From the NCBI GenBank assembly GCA_963787415.1, contig CAWBCO010000003.1:434001-498000 (forward strand): 64,000 nucleotides of DNA, read 5' to 3'. The DNA is from CAVUWL01 sp963787415. Its GTDB lineage: Bacteria; Actinomycetota; Thermoleophilia; Solirubrobacterales; 70-9. How positions within the stretch are numbered: position 1 is the first letter of the stretch; every line of letters starts with the position of its first letter. Positions 35,417-44,126 of the stretch are shown one piece after another. Position numbers and translations under genes: made by a program. The notes under the pieces were generated by a model. That model made no database searches, was not told the origin of the DNA, and saw only the letters and a program-made list of their open reading frames with translations.

Positions 35417-36655
35417 ATGCCTGAATTTATCCCCCGTGGAAGCCACAAACTGATCGTCGAAGCATTGGGCGACACCCGCGTCGTTCTCTTGCTCGGCGCA
35501 CGCCAGGTCGGCAAGAGCACCCTCGCCGAGGAGATCGTTGCCACTGACCACCCGGCCAGCGCGATCAACCTCGATACGCAAGCACCACGGGAGGCAGCAA
35601 ACTTTGATCCCGAGGGCTTCATATCCGGTCTGCGGCGCCCCGTCCTAATCGATGAGGTTCAGCGCGGCGGACCCGACTTGCTGCTCGCGATCAAGGCGGC
35701 GGTCGACAAAGATCATGCGCCTGGCCAGTTCTTTCTGACTGGCTCGGCGAACGTGTTCGCAAACCGCAAGGTCCTAGATGCACTCACCGGCCGCATCGAG
35801 ATCGTCACGCTATGGCCGCTGGCCCAAAGCGAGATCGAGGGGTCCGTCCCCAACTTCGTCGATTCGCTCTTCTCGGGCGATCCGCCAGACGTCAGTGATG
35901 CACCCGTGGGTCGCGAGGCAATCGTGGGGCGACTGAGTGCCGGCGGATATCCGGAAGCACGACTCCGAACCGGGAGAGCGCAAACCAGGTGGTTCTCCAG
36001 CTACTTGGAGACGACTCTCGGAAAAGACCTCGAAGACATCACCCACGTGCACAAGCTCAATGAGATGCCGCGCCTGTTGCGGTTGCTCGCGTCCCAAGCG
36101 GCGAACATCGTGGTGCCAGCGAACATAAGCAAGGACACCGCTATCCACCGCGAAACGGTTGAGGCATACATCGGCCTCCTTGAAGCGGTCTTTCTTGTGA
36201 AGCGTCTGCCGGCCTGGACTCCGGGCATCGGCAAACGGGAGATTCGCCACCCCAAGATCTACGTCGCCGACACGGGTTTGCTCCTGCATTTGCTTGGCGC
36301 CAATGAGGAGCGTCTAGCTACCGACGATCAAGTGATGGGGAAGGCTCTCGAGAACTTTGTGACGATGGAGATCCTCCGTCATGCCGAGTGGTCGGAGCCC
36401 GCGCCAAAACTCTTCCACTACCGACAAGGTCGTGAAGAGATCGATGTCGTGCTCGAGAATCGAGCCGGTGAGATCGCAACGGTGGAGGTGAAGGCGAGCG
36501 CGTCGATTCAGGAGCGCGACTGGCGAGCACTTGCCCGGCTGCGAGACGCGAGAGGCAAGCGTTTTCGCTGTGGCGTCCTGCTCTACACGGGGGAGGCAAC
36601 CGTCCCGTTGAGTGATCGGATCTTCGCGGTGCCGATCAGCGGGTTGTGGGCCTAG
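35417..36655 (+). CDS. AAA/DUF4143-type ATPase
   Basis: The 412-residue product has an N-terminal P-loop ATPase: VVLLLGARQVGKSTLAEEIV (Walker A, about residues 22-41), RRPVLIDEVQRGGPDLLLAIK (Walker B, about residues 73-93), FFLTGSANVFANRKV (sensor). The C-terminal DUF4143 region includes TLGKDLEDITHVHKLNEMPRLL, VEAYIGLLEAVFLVKRLPAW, KIYVADTGLLLHLLG, ALENFVTMEILRH and EIDVVLENRAGEIATVEVKAS. That last segment has the D-E/VEVK spacing of a restriction-endonuclease-like core. The function of the family is not settled. It stands alone downstream of the repeat array. Confidence 0.85.
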   Translation: MPEFIPRGSHKLIVEALGDTRVVLLLGARQVGKSTLAEEIVATDHPASAINLDTQAPREAANFDPEGFISGLRRPVLIDEVQRGGPDLLLAIKAAVDKDHAPGQFFLTGSANVFANRKVLDALTGRIEIVTLWPLAQSEIEGSVPNFVDSLFSGDPPDVSDAPVGREAIVGRLSAGGYPEARLRTGRAQTRWFSSYLETTLGKDLEDITHVHKLNEMPRLLRLLASQAANIVVPANISKDTAIHRETVEAYIGLLEAVFLVKRLPAWTPGIGKREIRHPKIYVADTGLLLHLLGANEERLATDDQVMGKALENFVTMEILRHAEWSEPAPKLFHYRQGREEIDVVLENRAGEIATVEVKASASIQERDWRALARLRDARGKRFRCGVLLYTGEATVPLSDRIFAVPISGLWA

Positions 36656-36775
36656 GTTCCGCAGTATTTTTTAACCACAGCGCAGCGGAAGACACTAAGG
36701 ACCTATCCCGGTAGAGCCGCTACGCGCCGCGCCGCGGCAGCCCTCTCGCGCCGAGACGGATGACAGAATCAGTCT
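36656..36775. promoter_or_regulatory. Intergenic region with TTCCGC/GCGGAA inverted repeat
   Basis: 120 bp between the DUF4143 ATPase and the GHKL ATPase. TTCCGC at 36657-36662 and GCGGAA at 36685-36690 can pair around an AT-rich loop containing a T6 run. It could be a weak terminator or a site for the next gene. The short stem keeps confidence low. Confidence 0.25.
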
Positions 36776-38845
36776 GTGGCGACCGCACACCTTGGCGATC
36801 GGATCAGACGTGGCCGAGTACACGGCCGATACTTCCGCGAGAACTTCGCTCAGGGCGGGCTCGACCTCTCGCAGATCCTCATCGAGCTGATCACGAACTC
36901 CGATGCCGCGATCGCGGCGACAGGGCGCGACAGCGGCCGGATCGAGCTTTTTGTCGGCCCACCCGACCCCGAGCAGAAGGAGCGTTGGAAGCGCGAATCG
37001 CGGGCGCTGGGCCTGCCCGCCCAACGCCCCTGGCGTACCGAGATCCGATGCTCCGATGACGGCATAGGCGTCAATGCCAAGCAGGTCGACGCCCGACTCG
37101 GCGTGCTGGGAGGGCTGCCTGAGGACGACCGCCAGCGGGGGTTGTTCGGCCGCGGCCTGCGCGACGTCTGGCTCGCCCAGGGGGCGGGGCGGATCGAGGG
37201 GATACGCGACGGGCACGCAGTCGAGTCTTGGTTCCTGCCGTCCGCCGGCGACGATCCGTATCTCTACGTTCACGTGCTCGATGAGGCGGACGGCCCGCGG
37301 GCACGTCGGGTGCTGGGGCTGGAGCGGGGCGCCCGGGTCACCGTGCCGCTAACCGAGGCAAGGCCGCCGGGCGCCGCCCGTCTTCGCAGCCTCGTCTCCA
37401 ACCTCGTGCAACTTCGCCCAGTGCTCGAGGATCCGAGCCGCGAGCTGTGGCTGGAGCTGCCTGGTGAGACACCGGGGCTGGTCTTGCACTTCGCGCCGGA
37501 GCCCGACCCCGAACGACCGTTGCTGCTCGACGAAACCGTGAAGATCGCCAGCGGCGTCGAGGCGCGGATCGTTGTTCGCCGCGCCGCGGCGCCGATCCCG
37601 CTGAGCCCCTCTCGCGCCCTTCGCCGCGGCGGCCTGCTGATTCGCTCCGGCCGCACCACGCATGAAACGACGTTGGGCAGTTACGAGGGCCGGCCCGGCG
37701 CGCGTCACCTATTCGGCGAAGTCGTCTGCGAGGGAATCGAGCGGCTGCAGCGCAAGGCCCTGTACTCCTCGCGACCTCAGGTGCTGGTCAAGGTCGACCG
37801 CTCTGGGCTCAACGAGAACCACCCGGTCATCCGTGACCTGCGCGCGGTGATCGACCGTGTCTTGCGACCGATCGTCGAGGCCGAGGAGAAGCGTGCCGAG
37901 AGCGGTAACGTGCGCCCCGGACGCGAGCTGCGTGCCCGCGATCAGGTTGGCCTGCGAGCGCTCAACGATGTGCTTCGCAGTGCCTTCGACGCGCCCGGCT
38001 CCGCCGGTTTCGGGCGCGGCACGAAGGCCAGCGAGCGGGCGCCGTTGCCCGACCCCGAAAGCGATCGGGAGCCGCCGAGCTCGAACGGCAGCCCGCCGGG
38101 GATCGGAGAGACGATGAGCTTCGACGCGGCGATGCGCTTCAAGCAGTCGCCGTTGCGCCTTCGCCCCGGCGAGCAACGCAGCTTCTCGATCCTCTTCGAC
38201 CCGATGCGCGTTGCGGCGGGCGCTGAGGTCTCGCTGAAATCCGAGCCAGGCATCACCACTCGTTTTCGGGGCGCACACCGCGTACCGGGGCCGAGCAACC
38301 AGGGCTGGGCGCGCGTCGCTGGCCGCGTGCGCGCCCTAGCGAGTGCCGAGCCTGGCTCCCGTCTCACCGTAACAGCGGAGGCGGCAGGTTACTCCGCTGA
38401 GCTCGAGGTGCTGATCGTTCGCCACCGGGCCAGCGGCTGGGTGCGCGAGATTGCCCGCAAGGACGTCGACTCCCAAATCGAGGCCGAGTTCGATCCCGAG
38501 TCGGGGGTGGTCACGGTGTACGAGGGTCGGCGAGAGTTCCGCGCCCTCGAGCGCGCCGCTCGCCGCGCCGGGCTACCGCGCCGGCGCGGCCGCGAGTACC
38601 TGCCCTACCGGATGCTGGAGGTGGAGGTTGCGGCCAATGCCGTGTACGCCTGGGCGGCGGAGCGCGTTCTGGAGAGACGCTTCGCTGAGAGCCTCCCATC
38701 CGACCCGGCGCGCTACGCCGCTGCGGTCCGGCTGGAGGCGCAGGCGCTTCGTCACCGTGCCCACGAGAAGCTGATGCGGGCGTTCCTCGATCCCGCGGTG
38801 TTCGAGGGAACCTCCGCTCCGCCTGAGCGCGTTAAACGGGGATAG
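36776..38845 (+). CDS. GHKL-type ATPase (Hsp90/MutL/MORC-like) of unknown function
   Basis: The 689-residue product starts GTG. The N-terminal ATPase has the N-box ELITNSDAAIAATG (about residues 37-50), G1 box RCSDDGIGVNAKQVD (about residues 91-105) and G2 region GLFGRGLRDVWLAQG (about residues 122-136), the Bergerat ATP fold. A transducer-like region follows (GLVLHFAPEPDPERPLLLDE, VLVKVDRSGLNENHPVIRD, the latter perhaps holding the catalytic lysine). After a low-complexity linker near residues 420-440 comes a beta-rich region (LRLRPGEQRSFSILFDPMRVA, RLTVTAEAAGYSAELEVLIVRH) and a helical C-terminus. No histidine-kinase dimerisation domain or receiver. It follows the DUF4143 ATPase by 120 bp on the same strand. 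Confidence 0.7.
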   Translation: MATAHLGDRIRRGRVHGRYFRENFAQGGLDLSQILIELITNSDAAIAATGRDSGRIELFVGPPDPEQKERWKRESRALGLPAQRPWRTEIRCSDDGIGVNAKQVDARLGVLGGLPEDDRQRGLFGRGLRDVWLAQGAGRIEGIRDGHAVESWFLPSAGDDPYLYVHVLDEADGPRARRVLGLERGARVTVPLTEARPPGAARLRSLVSNLVQLRPVLEDPSRELWLELPGETPGLVLHFAPEPDPERPLLLDETVKIASGVEARIVVRRAAAPIPLSPSRALRRGGLLIRSGRTTHETTLGSYEGRPGARHLFGEVVCEGIERLQRKALYSSRPQVLVKVDRSGLNENHPVIRDLRAVIDRVLRPIVEAEEKRAESGNVRPGRELRARDQVGLRALNDVLRSAFDAPGSAGFGRGTKASERAPLPDPESDREPPSSNGSPPGIGETMSFDAAMRFKQSPLRLRPGEQRSFSILFDPMRVAAGAEVSLKSEPGITTRFRGAHRVPGPSNQGWARVAGRVRALASAEPGSRLTVTAEAAGYSAELEVLIVRHRASGWVREIARKDVDSQIEAEFDPESGVVTVYEGRREFRALERAARRAGLPRRRGREYLPYRMLEVEVAANAVYAWAAERVLERRFAESLPSDPARYAAAVRLEAQALRHRAHEKLMRAFLDPAVFEGTSAPPERVKRG

Positions 38846-38979
38846 TTGCGCTGCCCGCCGTGCGGGAATCCACCGCGCGACCCCCCTCAACCGTCGAGAA
38901 TTCAATCCGAAGGTTCGTAGGCCGACGCTCATTGCTTCTTGTGAATGCAGCTACTGGATCTGGCCTCGAATGGCAGCCC
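38846..38979. other. Short convergent intergenic region
   Basis: 134 bp between the convergent GHKL ATPase and Fic genes. I see no strong hairpin with a T tract. Confidence 0.25.
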
Positions 38980-40227
38980 TCAGGGCGTTGACACCGACTT
39001 CTCGAAAGCGTCAACAAATTCGAGAACCTCATCGCATTCCCATACGCGGCCCCATTTGCGCTGGTTGAGCTTTACGAGGATCCCGCTCTCTTCAAGTTGC
39101 TTGATGGCGCTTCCCACGGCGACGTGGGACTTCCCGGTCAGCTGCTGAGCGACGGGTACATCTATGACGGGCTGCTCGGGCAATATGTCGACCAGTTGAC
39201 GGACCGCTGCGTCTTTGCGCGGCTTTCCAAGTCGCTCGAGCCAAGCCTCCTGACAATGCTCGATGTCTTCCGCAAGCTGCCATGCCGCTCGCGCGGCTCG
39301 CGCAGTTGCGTCTGAGAACGTTGCGCACCATGTGCTTACGTCGCCCTGGCTATAGGCGCCGAAGCCATTTACATAGGCGTTTGGCTCACTCCCCAGCACC
39401 AGGCTAATCGGCGGAATGTAGTCGCGAATCTCGCCGGACCTTCGCAGCGTGCTGTAGATCAATGCGCGCCCGGTTCGCCCATTTCCGTCTGCAAACGGGT
39501 GGACGTTCTCGAACTGGGAATGGGCGATCGCAGCCTGCGCAACCGGGGGCAGATCATCCCGTTCGATGAATCGACATAGATCCTCAAGGAGGTCGCCGAC
39601 ATACTCCGGGGGCGGCGGCACGTAGGTCGCGCCGACGGGGTTGTAATCGTTGCCGCCAATCCAATTTTGCTTGTCGCGAATAGCGCCGGCGATCTCTCGG
39701 GCGTCGGTATTGCGCAGCAGAGTGCGGTGGATATCAAGGATGTCCTTAACTGCAAACGGCTCGGCCTTGCCTCCGAGCTCAATCGCTCGCTTCATCGCTT
39801 CGACGTTGCCCAGCACCTCCGCGGCTCGATCGTTTCCTCGTCGCTTGCCGGCACCCTCATAAGCAGCCCGAGCCAACCGCTTATGCGAGATCGCTATGCC
39901 CTCTATTCGCGAGGAAGCCATGCTCTCTGAGCGCAGGAGGTTTTGCGCTACGGCCCCCAATCTGGTCAGCCTCGGAGGATTCTCGGCAAGGCGCGTCAGC
40001 GCTTTCGTGGCCTCATGCAAGGAAGTACTCGCCTCGTTCGTGAGCAAGAATTCCCTTTCGGCGATGAGATCAGGAACGAATGCGCGGTAAAGCCCGCCGC
40101 GGCGTGCTCTGCTGCCGTAAGCGTCGGGCTTGCTTGGCCAAAAATGCTCCACATGGCGCCCAATGGGCTCTGTAACTTGCGACCCGCTAGTGGGCCTCCT
40201 TGAAACGTTTGACCCGAAACCAGTCAT
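38980..40227 (-). CDS. Fic-domain protein (AMPylase-type), inhibitory-helix class
   Basis: The 415-residue product has the Fic motif HPFADGNGRTGR (about residues 244-255): His is the catalytic base, and Asp with the GNGR part binds ATP phosphates and Mg. SMASSRIEGI (about residues 100-109) matches the (S/T)xxxE(G/N) inhibitory helix, which blocks ATP until relieved. WIGGNDYNPVGATYVPPPPEY is the flap. The C-terminus carries a winged helix (VPVAQQLTGKSHVAVGSAIKQLEESGIL). Family reaction: transfer of AMP to a hydroxyl of a target protein. The ATG at 40227 follows AAAGGGA; its first codons lie in a 110-bp inverted repeat. Confidence 0.85.
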   Translation of the reverse strand: MTGFGSNVSRRPTSGSQVTEPIGRHVEHFWPSKPDAYGSRARRGGLYRAFVPDLIAEREFLLTNEASTSLHEATKALTRLAENPPRLTRLGAVAQNLLRSESMASSRIEGIAISHKRLARAAYEGAGKRRGNDRAAEVLGNVEAMKRAIELGGKAEPFAVKDILDIHRTLLRNTDAREIAGAIRDKQNWIGGNDYNPVGATYVPPPPEYVGDLLEDLCRFIERDDLPPVAQAAIAHSQFENVHPFADGNGRTGRALIYSTLRRSGEIRDYIPPISLVLGSEPNAYVNGFGAYSQGDVSTWCATFSDATARAARAAWQLAEDIEHCQEAWLERLGKPRKDAAVRQLVDILPEQPVIDVPVAQQLTGKSHVAVGSAIKQLEESGILVKLNQRKWGRVWECDEVLEFVDAFEKSVSTP

Positions 40228-40295
40228 GGGTTCCCTTTCGCAGAGCCAGATCCGAGCTCCCAGGCACGCAAAAGGTTCCAGGGAGGCCCACTAGC
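40186..40295. repeat. 110-bp inverted-repeat element at the Fic start
   Basis: The ends GCTAGTGGGCCTCC (40186-40199) and GGAGGCCCACTAGC (40282-40295) are perfect 14-bp inverted repeats. Imperfect pairing continues inward (TTGAAACGTTT against CTGGAACCTTT). It could be a very small MITE-like insertion or a long hairpin in the 5' leader of the Fic gene. No clear target-site duplication flanks it. Confidence 0.65.
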
Positions 40296-40647
40296 CATCG
40301 CCGCGTTTCTTCAAAGTCGGAGGAGCTTTGTAAGTATAGAGCCTCTTCCTTACGGAACTTTTGCTGTCTTCGAAACCTTTCGGCAGTTCTCGTTGAGGAG
40401 GAGAGCGCCTCAAGATCGTGCTGTCCCAGCTGGACTGCGGAAAGTGCTCCGTGTTCGCGAGTGGGAACCCACTGGGGGTCCCTGGCGGGTTTGAACGGAT
40501 ATCAGCGACCGCGTATCGCCTTACGCAGAGCCAAATTCTCGCTGCTTAATCGCGGAGTCATCATCTTACAGACCGACTCAGCTCGAGCCCTGAGGATGCG
40601 GGTCGGGGTGATCGGGCTGCTGGTTGCAGTCTCGAGCTAGGCCAGTC
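40296..40647. other. Intergenic region between Fic and HipBA
   Basis: About 350 bp without a protein-like frame. Apart from the inverted repeat on its left and the HipB operator on its right I see nothing in it. Confidence 0.3.
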
Positions 40648-40687
40648 GCCTATATAGGCAAAATATTGCTGCTTAAGGCTTATAAGC
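40648..40687. promoter_or_regulatory. Probable HipB operator/promoter
   Basis: A perfect 12-bp palindrome GCCTATATAGGC at 40648-40659 and a 10-bp palindrome GCTTATAAGC at 40678-40687 lie in an AT-rich stretch 18-57 bp upstream of the HipB start. HipB-type antitoxins bind palindromic operators in their own promoter, so autoregulation is expected. Confidence 0.5.
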
Positions 40688-40704
40688 ATTGATATGCTAT
40701 CGAT

Positions 40705-41031
40705 ATGAATCGAATCACCTACTCGCCGCTGGCAAAAGAGGCAGCACGACTGCTCGGCTCCCGGGTACGGCTGGGGCGCAAGGAACGGCGCTGGACAGTG
40801 GGGCAGCTGGCCGAGCGCGTCGGCATCACCGAAGGCACCCTGCGCAAGATCGAGCAAGGCCACCTCAGCGTCAGCCTCGGCTCCGCGCTTGAGGCCGCGG
40901 TGCTAGTCGGCGTCCCCCTCTTCGACCAAGACCCCAATCGTCGCGCCCTGGAGACGGGACGGGTCGAGGACCGTCTCGTCCTACTCCCCACCCGGACCCG
41001 TAAGCCGCGCGTGCCCAACAATGACTTCTGA
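40705..41031 (+). CDS. hipB: HipB-like antitoxin with Cro/C1-type HTH
   Basis: The 108-residue product contains the helix-turn-helix WTVGQLAERVGITEGTLRKIEQGHLSVSLGSALEAAVLVG (about residues 32-70). LFDQDPNRRALE then follows and a C-terminal strand region, RVEDRLVLLPTRTRKPRVP, that would contact the toxin. It ends inside the HipA gene (11-bp overlap), the standard coupled hipBA arrangement. Expected role: bind and inhibit HipA and repress the operon. Confidence 0.82.
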   Translation: MNRITYSPLAKEAARLLGSRVRLGRKERRWTVGQLAERVGITEGTLRKIEQGHLSVSLGSALEAAVLVGVPLFDQDPNRRALETGRVEDRLVLLPTRTRKPRVPNNDF

Positions 41032-42277
41032 GCCTCAACCCGAGGAGGCCTATGTCTGGGTATGGCTGCCCGGGGCAAGGGACCCCGTGGTCGCCGGGCG
41101 CCTGGAGGCGGTCGGTCCGATCGTCAACTTCACCTATGCGCGCAGCTACCTCGCCCGCGAGAACCGCGTCTCCCTCTATGAGCCCGAGCTGCCGCTGGTC
41201 GAACGAGAGATCTCACCGCGAACCGGCGAGATCGCAGGCTGCATAGGCGACGCTGGCCCCGATGCCTGGGGCCAGCGGGTGATCCTCAACCACCGGGTCG
41301 GCAAAGAGGCCGAAGACACCGCCGACCTCAGCTACCTCACCTACCTGCTCGACTCCGGCCCAGACCGTATCGGTGCGCTCGACTTCCAAACCTCCCCGGA
41401 TAACTACGTGCCACGCAGCAAAGGCGAGGCGCAGCTTGCAGAGCTAAGCCAACTCGCAAAGTCAGCACAGAAGGTCGAAGAAGGCGAGCCGCTCTCTGAG
41501 GCACTCGACCAAGCCCTTCTACACGGAAGCTCCGTCGGTGGCGCCCGTCCGAAGGCCCTGCTCCACGACGGGCCTCGCCGCCTGATCGCCAAGTTCAGCT
41601 CGGGTACTGACAAATACGCCGTGGTCAAAGGCGAGTTCGCTTCAATGGAGCTCGCCCGCCGAGCTGGTGTCGACGCTGCAAAGGTTGAACTGACCGAGGC
41701 TCTCGGCCGAGACGCACTTCTGATTGAGCGCTTCGACCGGCCGAAGGACGGGGGACGCCGCGGGGTCGTCTCCGCCCTGACGATGCTCGGGCTCGATCAG
41801 ATGAGCGGCCGCTACGCGAGCTACGCCGATCTCGCCGACCTGATCCGCGCCATGTTCACGGAGCCGACCGCGACCCTGCGCGAGCTCTTTGCCCGCATCA
41901 CCTTCAACATCCTCACCGGCAACAGCGACGACCACGCACGGAACCACGCCGCATTCTGGGACGGTGCCGAACTGACCTTGACCCCCGCCTATGACATCTG
42001 CCCGCAGCCGCGGGCGGGGGGCGAGACCTCCCAGGCGATGGCGATCGGAGCCGACGGCTGGAGGATGGCTCAGGTCGCCGGCTGCGTCGAACGAGCCCAG
42101 ACCTACAGGCTCTCCAAAGAGGAGGCGCAAGCGATCATCGATCGCCAGATTGAAGTGATCGAATCGCAATGGGACCAGGTCTGCGACCTAGCGAAGATGA
42201 CAAAGGTCGATCGCAGCAGCTACTGGCACCGCCAGTTCCTCAACCCCTACGCGCTCGAGGGATACAACCGGTCCTGA
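41021..42277 (+). CDS. hipA: HipA-like serine/threonine kinase toxin
   Basis: The 418-residue product shows the HipA layout: N-terminal couple-hipA domain (VAGRLEAVGPIVNFTYARSYL, SLYEPELPLVER), SSVGGARPKALL (the phosphate loop), RLIAKFSSGTDKYAVVKGEFASMELARRAGV (nucleotide-binding lysine region), ALLIERFDRPKDGG, then the catalytic ITFNILTGNSDDHARNHAAFWDG and PAYDICPQP (metal-binding aspartate). HipA kinases phosphorylate aminoacyl-tRNA synthetases and induce dormancy. All key catalytic residues appear present. Confidence 0.88.
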   Translation: MTSEPQPEEAYVWVWLPGARDPVVAGRLEAVGPIVNFTYARSYLARENRVSLYEPELPLVEREISPRTGEIAGCIGDAGPDAWGQRVILNHRVGKEAEDTADLSYLTYLLDSGPDRIGALDFQTSPDNYVPRSKGEAQLAELSQLAKSAQKVEEGEPLSEALDQALLHGSSVGGARPKALLHDGPRRLIAKFSSGTDKYAVVKGEFASMELARRAGVDAAKVELTEALGRDALLIERFDRPKDGGRRGVVSALTMLGLDQMSGRYASYADLADLIRAMFTEPTATLRELFARITFNILTGNSDDHARNHAAFWDGAELTLTPAYDICPQPRAGGETSQAMAIGADGWRMAQVAGCVERAQTYRLSKEEAQAIIDRQIEVIESQWDQVCDLAKMTKVDRSSYWHRQFLNPYALEGYNRS

Positions 42278-42424
42278 GCTCGTCTCCTCGTGCAGCTCGG
42301 CTACCCCTGAGTTCATTAGACCGGGCGAGTTTAAGCTGCCCCAAGAACCGTGCCTTACGCAATCCTCCACATCTCCGATCTGCAAGGTTCCGGGCTGAGA
42401 TATGAGGTGGAGCACGGCCGCCTG

Positions 42425-42970
42425 GAGTTCGACGCACTGACGCGCTCGGGAAACGGTCGTCGATGATGTCGGAGTCGAACTGGTCCGAGCCCGCTGAAAA
42501 ACCCTCGGCGTCCTCTCCGCGGTTGATCATCGGAAGTCCGTTGCTGACAAGCATTGGCCCTGCCTGCAGCAGGTCTCCCCCGCAGGCTTGTTTGGTAGCT
42601 CTCTCCGTGGAGCAAGGGAGACCCGGCCGTTGTCGGCGTGGATGCAGGCTCGGCGTTCTCCCCAGGGCGGGTCGAAGGTTCGAGTCGGAAAGGTGCTGCC
42701 GCTGATCCGCAGGCCCCCAAGCGGCGGGCCTCCTGGTCGGACGTAGAACCCGCCGACAATCGCGTGCTCGGCGCCGTTGGTCGCGCACCAGCGCACCAGG
42801 GTGGAGCAGGGCTCGATTGCGACTACCCGAATGCCAAAGCGGGCGCGCTCGAAGCGTGCCACTTGAACGGTGGTCGCGGCGCCGTCGCCCTGGGTGAGCC
42901 TGACTCTCTCGAGCGCCGGGCAAGCGGCGAGGACGGCTGGCTGGCGGGTGGGGAGGGAGGGTACGCGCAT
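42425..42970 (-). pseudogene. Phosphodiester glycosidase (NAGPA / DUF2233-like) remnant
   Basis: From the ATG at 42970 (MRVPSLPTRQ) the frame gives GIRVVAIEPCSTLVRWCATN and HAIVGGFYVRPGGPPLGGLRISG. Near 42590 the frame changes and DLLQAGPMLVSNGLPMI, FSAGSDQFDSDI follow. These are the core blocks of the phosphodiester-glycosidase domain. The C-terminal third of the usual domain is missing after about 42430. Frameshift plus truncation make it a pseudogene. It is convergent with hipA. Confidence 0.55.
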
Positions 42971-43370
42971 ACTTCGATGCCTTCGTCCGTTACATGCAAC
43001 AACATTCTCGGGACGTACCTGTAGCCACCTTGATGAGTGAGGCGGCGGCAGGTGTCGCCGTGGTACAGGCGAGCCGGCTCTGCGATTCGGGGTCACGCCA
43101 CGCGGTCAGGGCCCGTTGCGAAGTCGCCTGAAGGTGACGATGCGCCTCGCCGCGCTCGATCAGACTGAGTGGCCCACTATTGCGATTGTGCGACGTAGCG
43201 GCCGGCTTGGAATGGCTGGTTGGGGTCGATCTACGGGAAGCGCTCCCGCGGCCTCGCAATACATCGCGCCGCATTATCGGGAGTCGATTCCATCCCTTTC
43301 ATCCGAGTGGCGACCAGCGCTACGAATGGTCATTTAGGTCCTTGAGGCGAGCTGCTGTAGCTTCGCTTCA
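42971..43370. other. Gene-free stretch, 400 bp
   Basis: It lies between two gene remnants. Frames here look like shadows and I see no structure. Confidence 0.25.
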
Positions 43371-43632
43371 TGGGCGCCACCAACCAGCTCCCTTGGCGTG
43401 GGCCCGGCCGGGCCGCCCCGACCTGCCGCTTCCTCCCGCCCATATGCTTTTGCGCAGCCACGGCGAGCTGCGCAAGCGCTGGCGCTATGTTGCCGTCTAC
43501 GGGCCCGAGGTAATGCTCTGCGCCACCCGTGCTCAGGTGGGCCCTTTCGGGCAGTGCTTCTGGGCAGTATGGGATCGTGAAGGAAGTCGTGAGAGGCCGG
43601 ACTCAAGCGTCGCCGCGGCACTTTCTAGTTAA
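43371..43632 (+). pseudogene. N-terminal fragment of a DUF2804-like protein
   Basis: The first codons (MGATNQLPWRGPGR) are in one frame and the recognisable part in the next: PLPPAHMLLRSHGELRKRWR followed by YVAVYGPEVMLCATRAQVGPFGQCFWAVWD. This resembles the start of actinobacterial DUF2804 proteins (about 300 residues or more), recalled from memory. The match ends near 43590 and the frame stops at 43632, so only the first quarter remains. Confidence 0.4.
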
Positions 43633-43638
43633 ACGGGC

Positions 43639-43932
43639 GTGCTGCACGAGGCAGTTATCGGCTCGACAATCGCCGCCGCCGCCGCTCAGCCGATCCTTGG
43701 CTTTCGGCAGACTTGCACGCCCCTAGATTGTCCAGACCAAATGCGCGCCTTCGTCGTTCGAGGGGTACGGCACTACCTGTGGGTCCGGCTAGGCACGTGC
43801 CTTCCCGGCGGCGAGATTAGGTTGACCGCCACCTGTGAAACCGGGAAAACCGTTGTCGGCGCCGGCGGCTGGTTTCAGGCATCTCCAACGACTGGCCGCC
43901 GCGTCTCAAAATCCCTACGACTCGGCGTGTAG
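43639..43932 (+). CDS. Hypothetical protein, 97 residues
   Basis: A GTG-started frame: VIGSTIAAAAAQPILGFRQT, CPDQMRAFVVRGVRHYLWVR, GEIRLTATCETGKTVVGAGG. Two short cysteine pairs might be noted but no motif is recognised. It could be a fragment of a secreted protein or a chance frame in a remnant-rich stretch. Its end overlaps the end of the convergent small winged-helix gene. Confidence 0.25.
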   Translation: MLHEAVIGSTIAAAAAQPILGFRQTCTPLDCPDQMRAFVVRGVRHYLWVRLGTCLPGGEIRLTATCETGKTVVGAGGWFQASPTTGRRVSKSLRLGV

Positions 43933-44112
43933 TGCGTCGGACCCCGCTCCGAGCAGCGTCCAGATCTCGCCGGAGTTGCCATCAGTCTCGCGCATTGCAT
44001 ACGCCACGCGTTCCAGGTCGCGCAGCGTGGGTGCAACGTCGCCCACCGTCAGGTCCGTCCGCGAGGCGATGCTCTCGACGGTCTTCTCGGTCTGGCGGGT
44101 CGTACAGTCCAT
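43915..44112 (-). CDS. Small winged-helix-like protein downstream of Fic
   Basis: The 65-residue product is essentially one DNA-binding-like unit: KTVESIASRTDLTVGDVAPTLRDLERVAYAMRETDG, with GEIWTLLGAG as a possible wing. It lies 14 bp after the Fic stop on the same strand, so the two are co-transcribed. Its size and position would fit an antitoxin or repressor for the Fic gene, but this is inference; known Fic antitoxins (FicA) are helical and lie upstream. Confidence 0.45.
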   Translation of the reverse strand: MDCTTRQTEKTVESIASRTDLTVGDVAPTLRDLERVAYAMRETDGNSGEIWTLLGAGSDALHAES

Positions 44113-44126
44113 GCGACCAAATTTGG

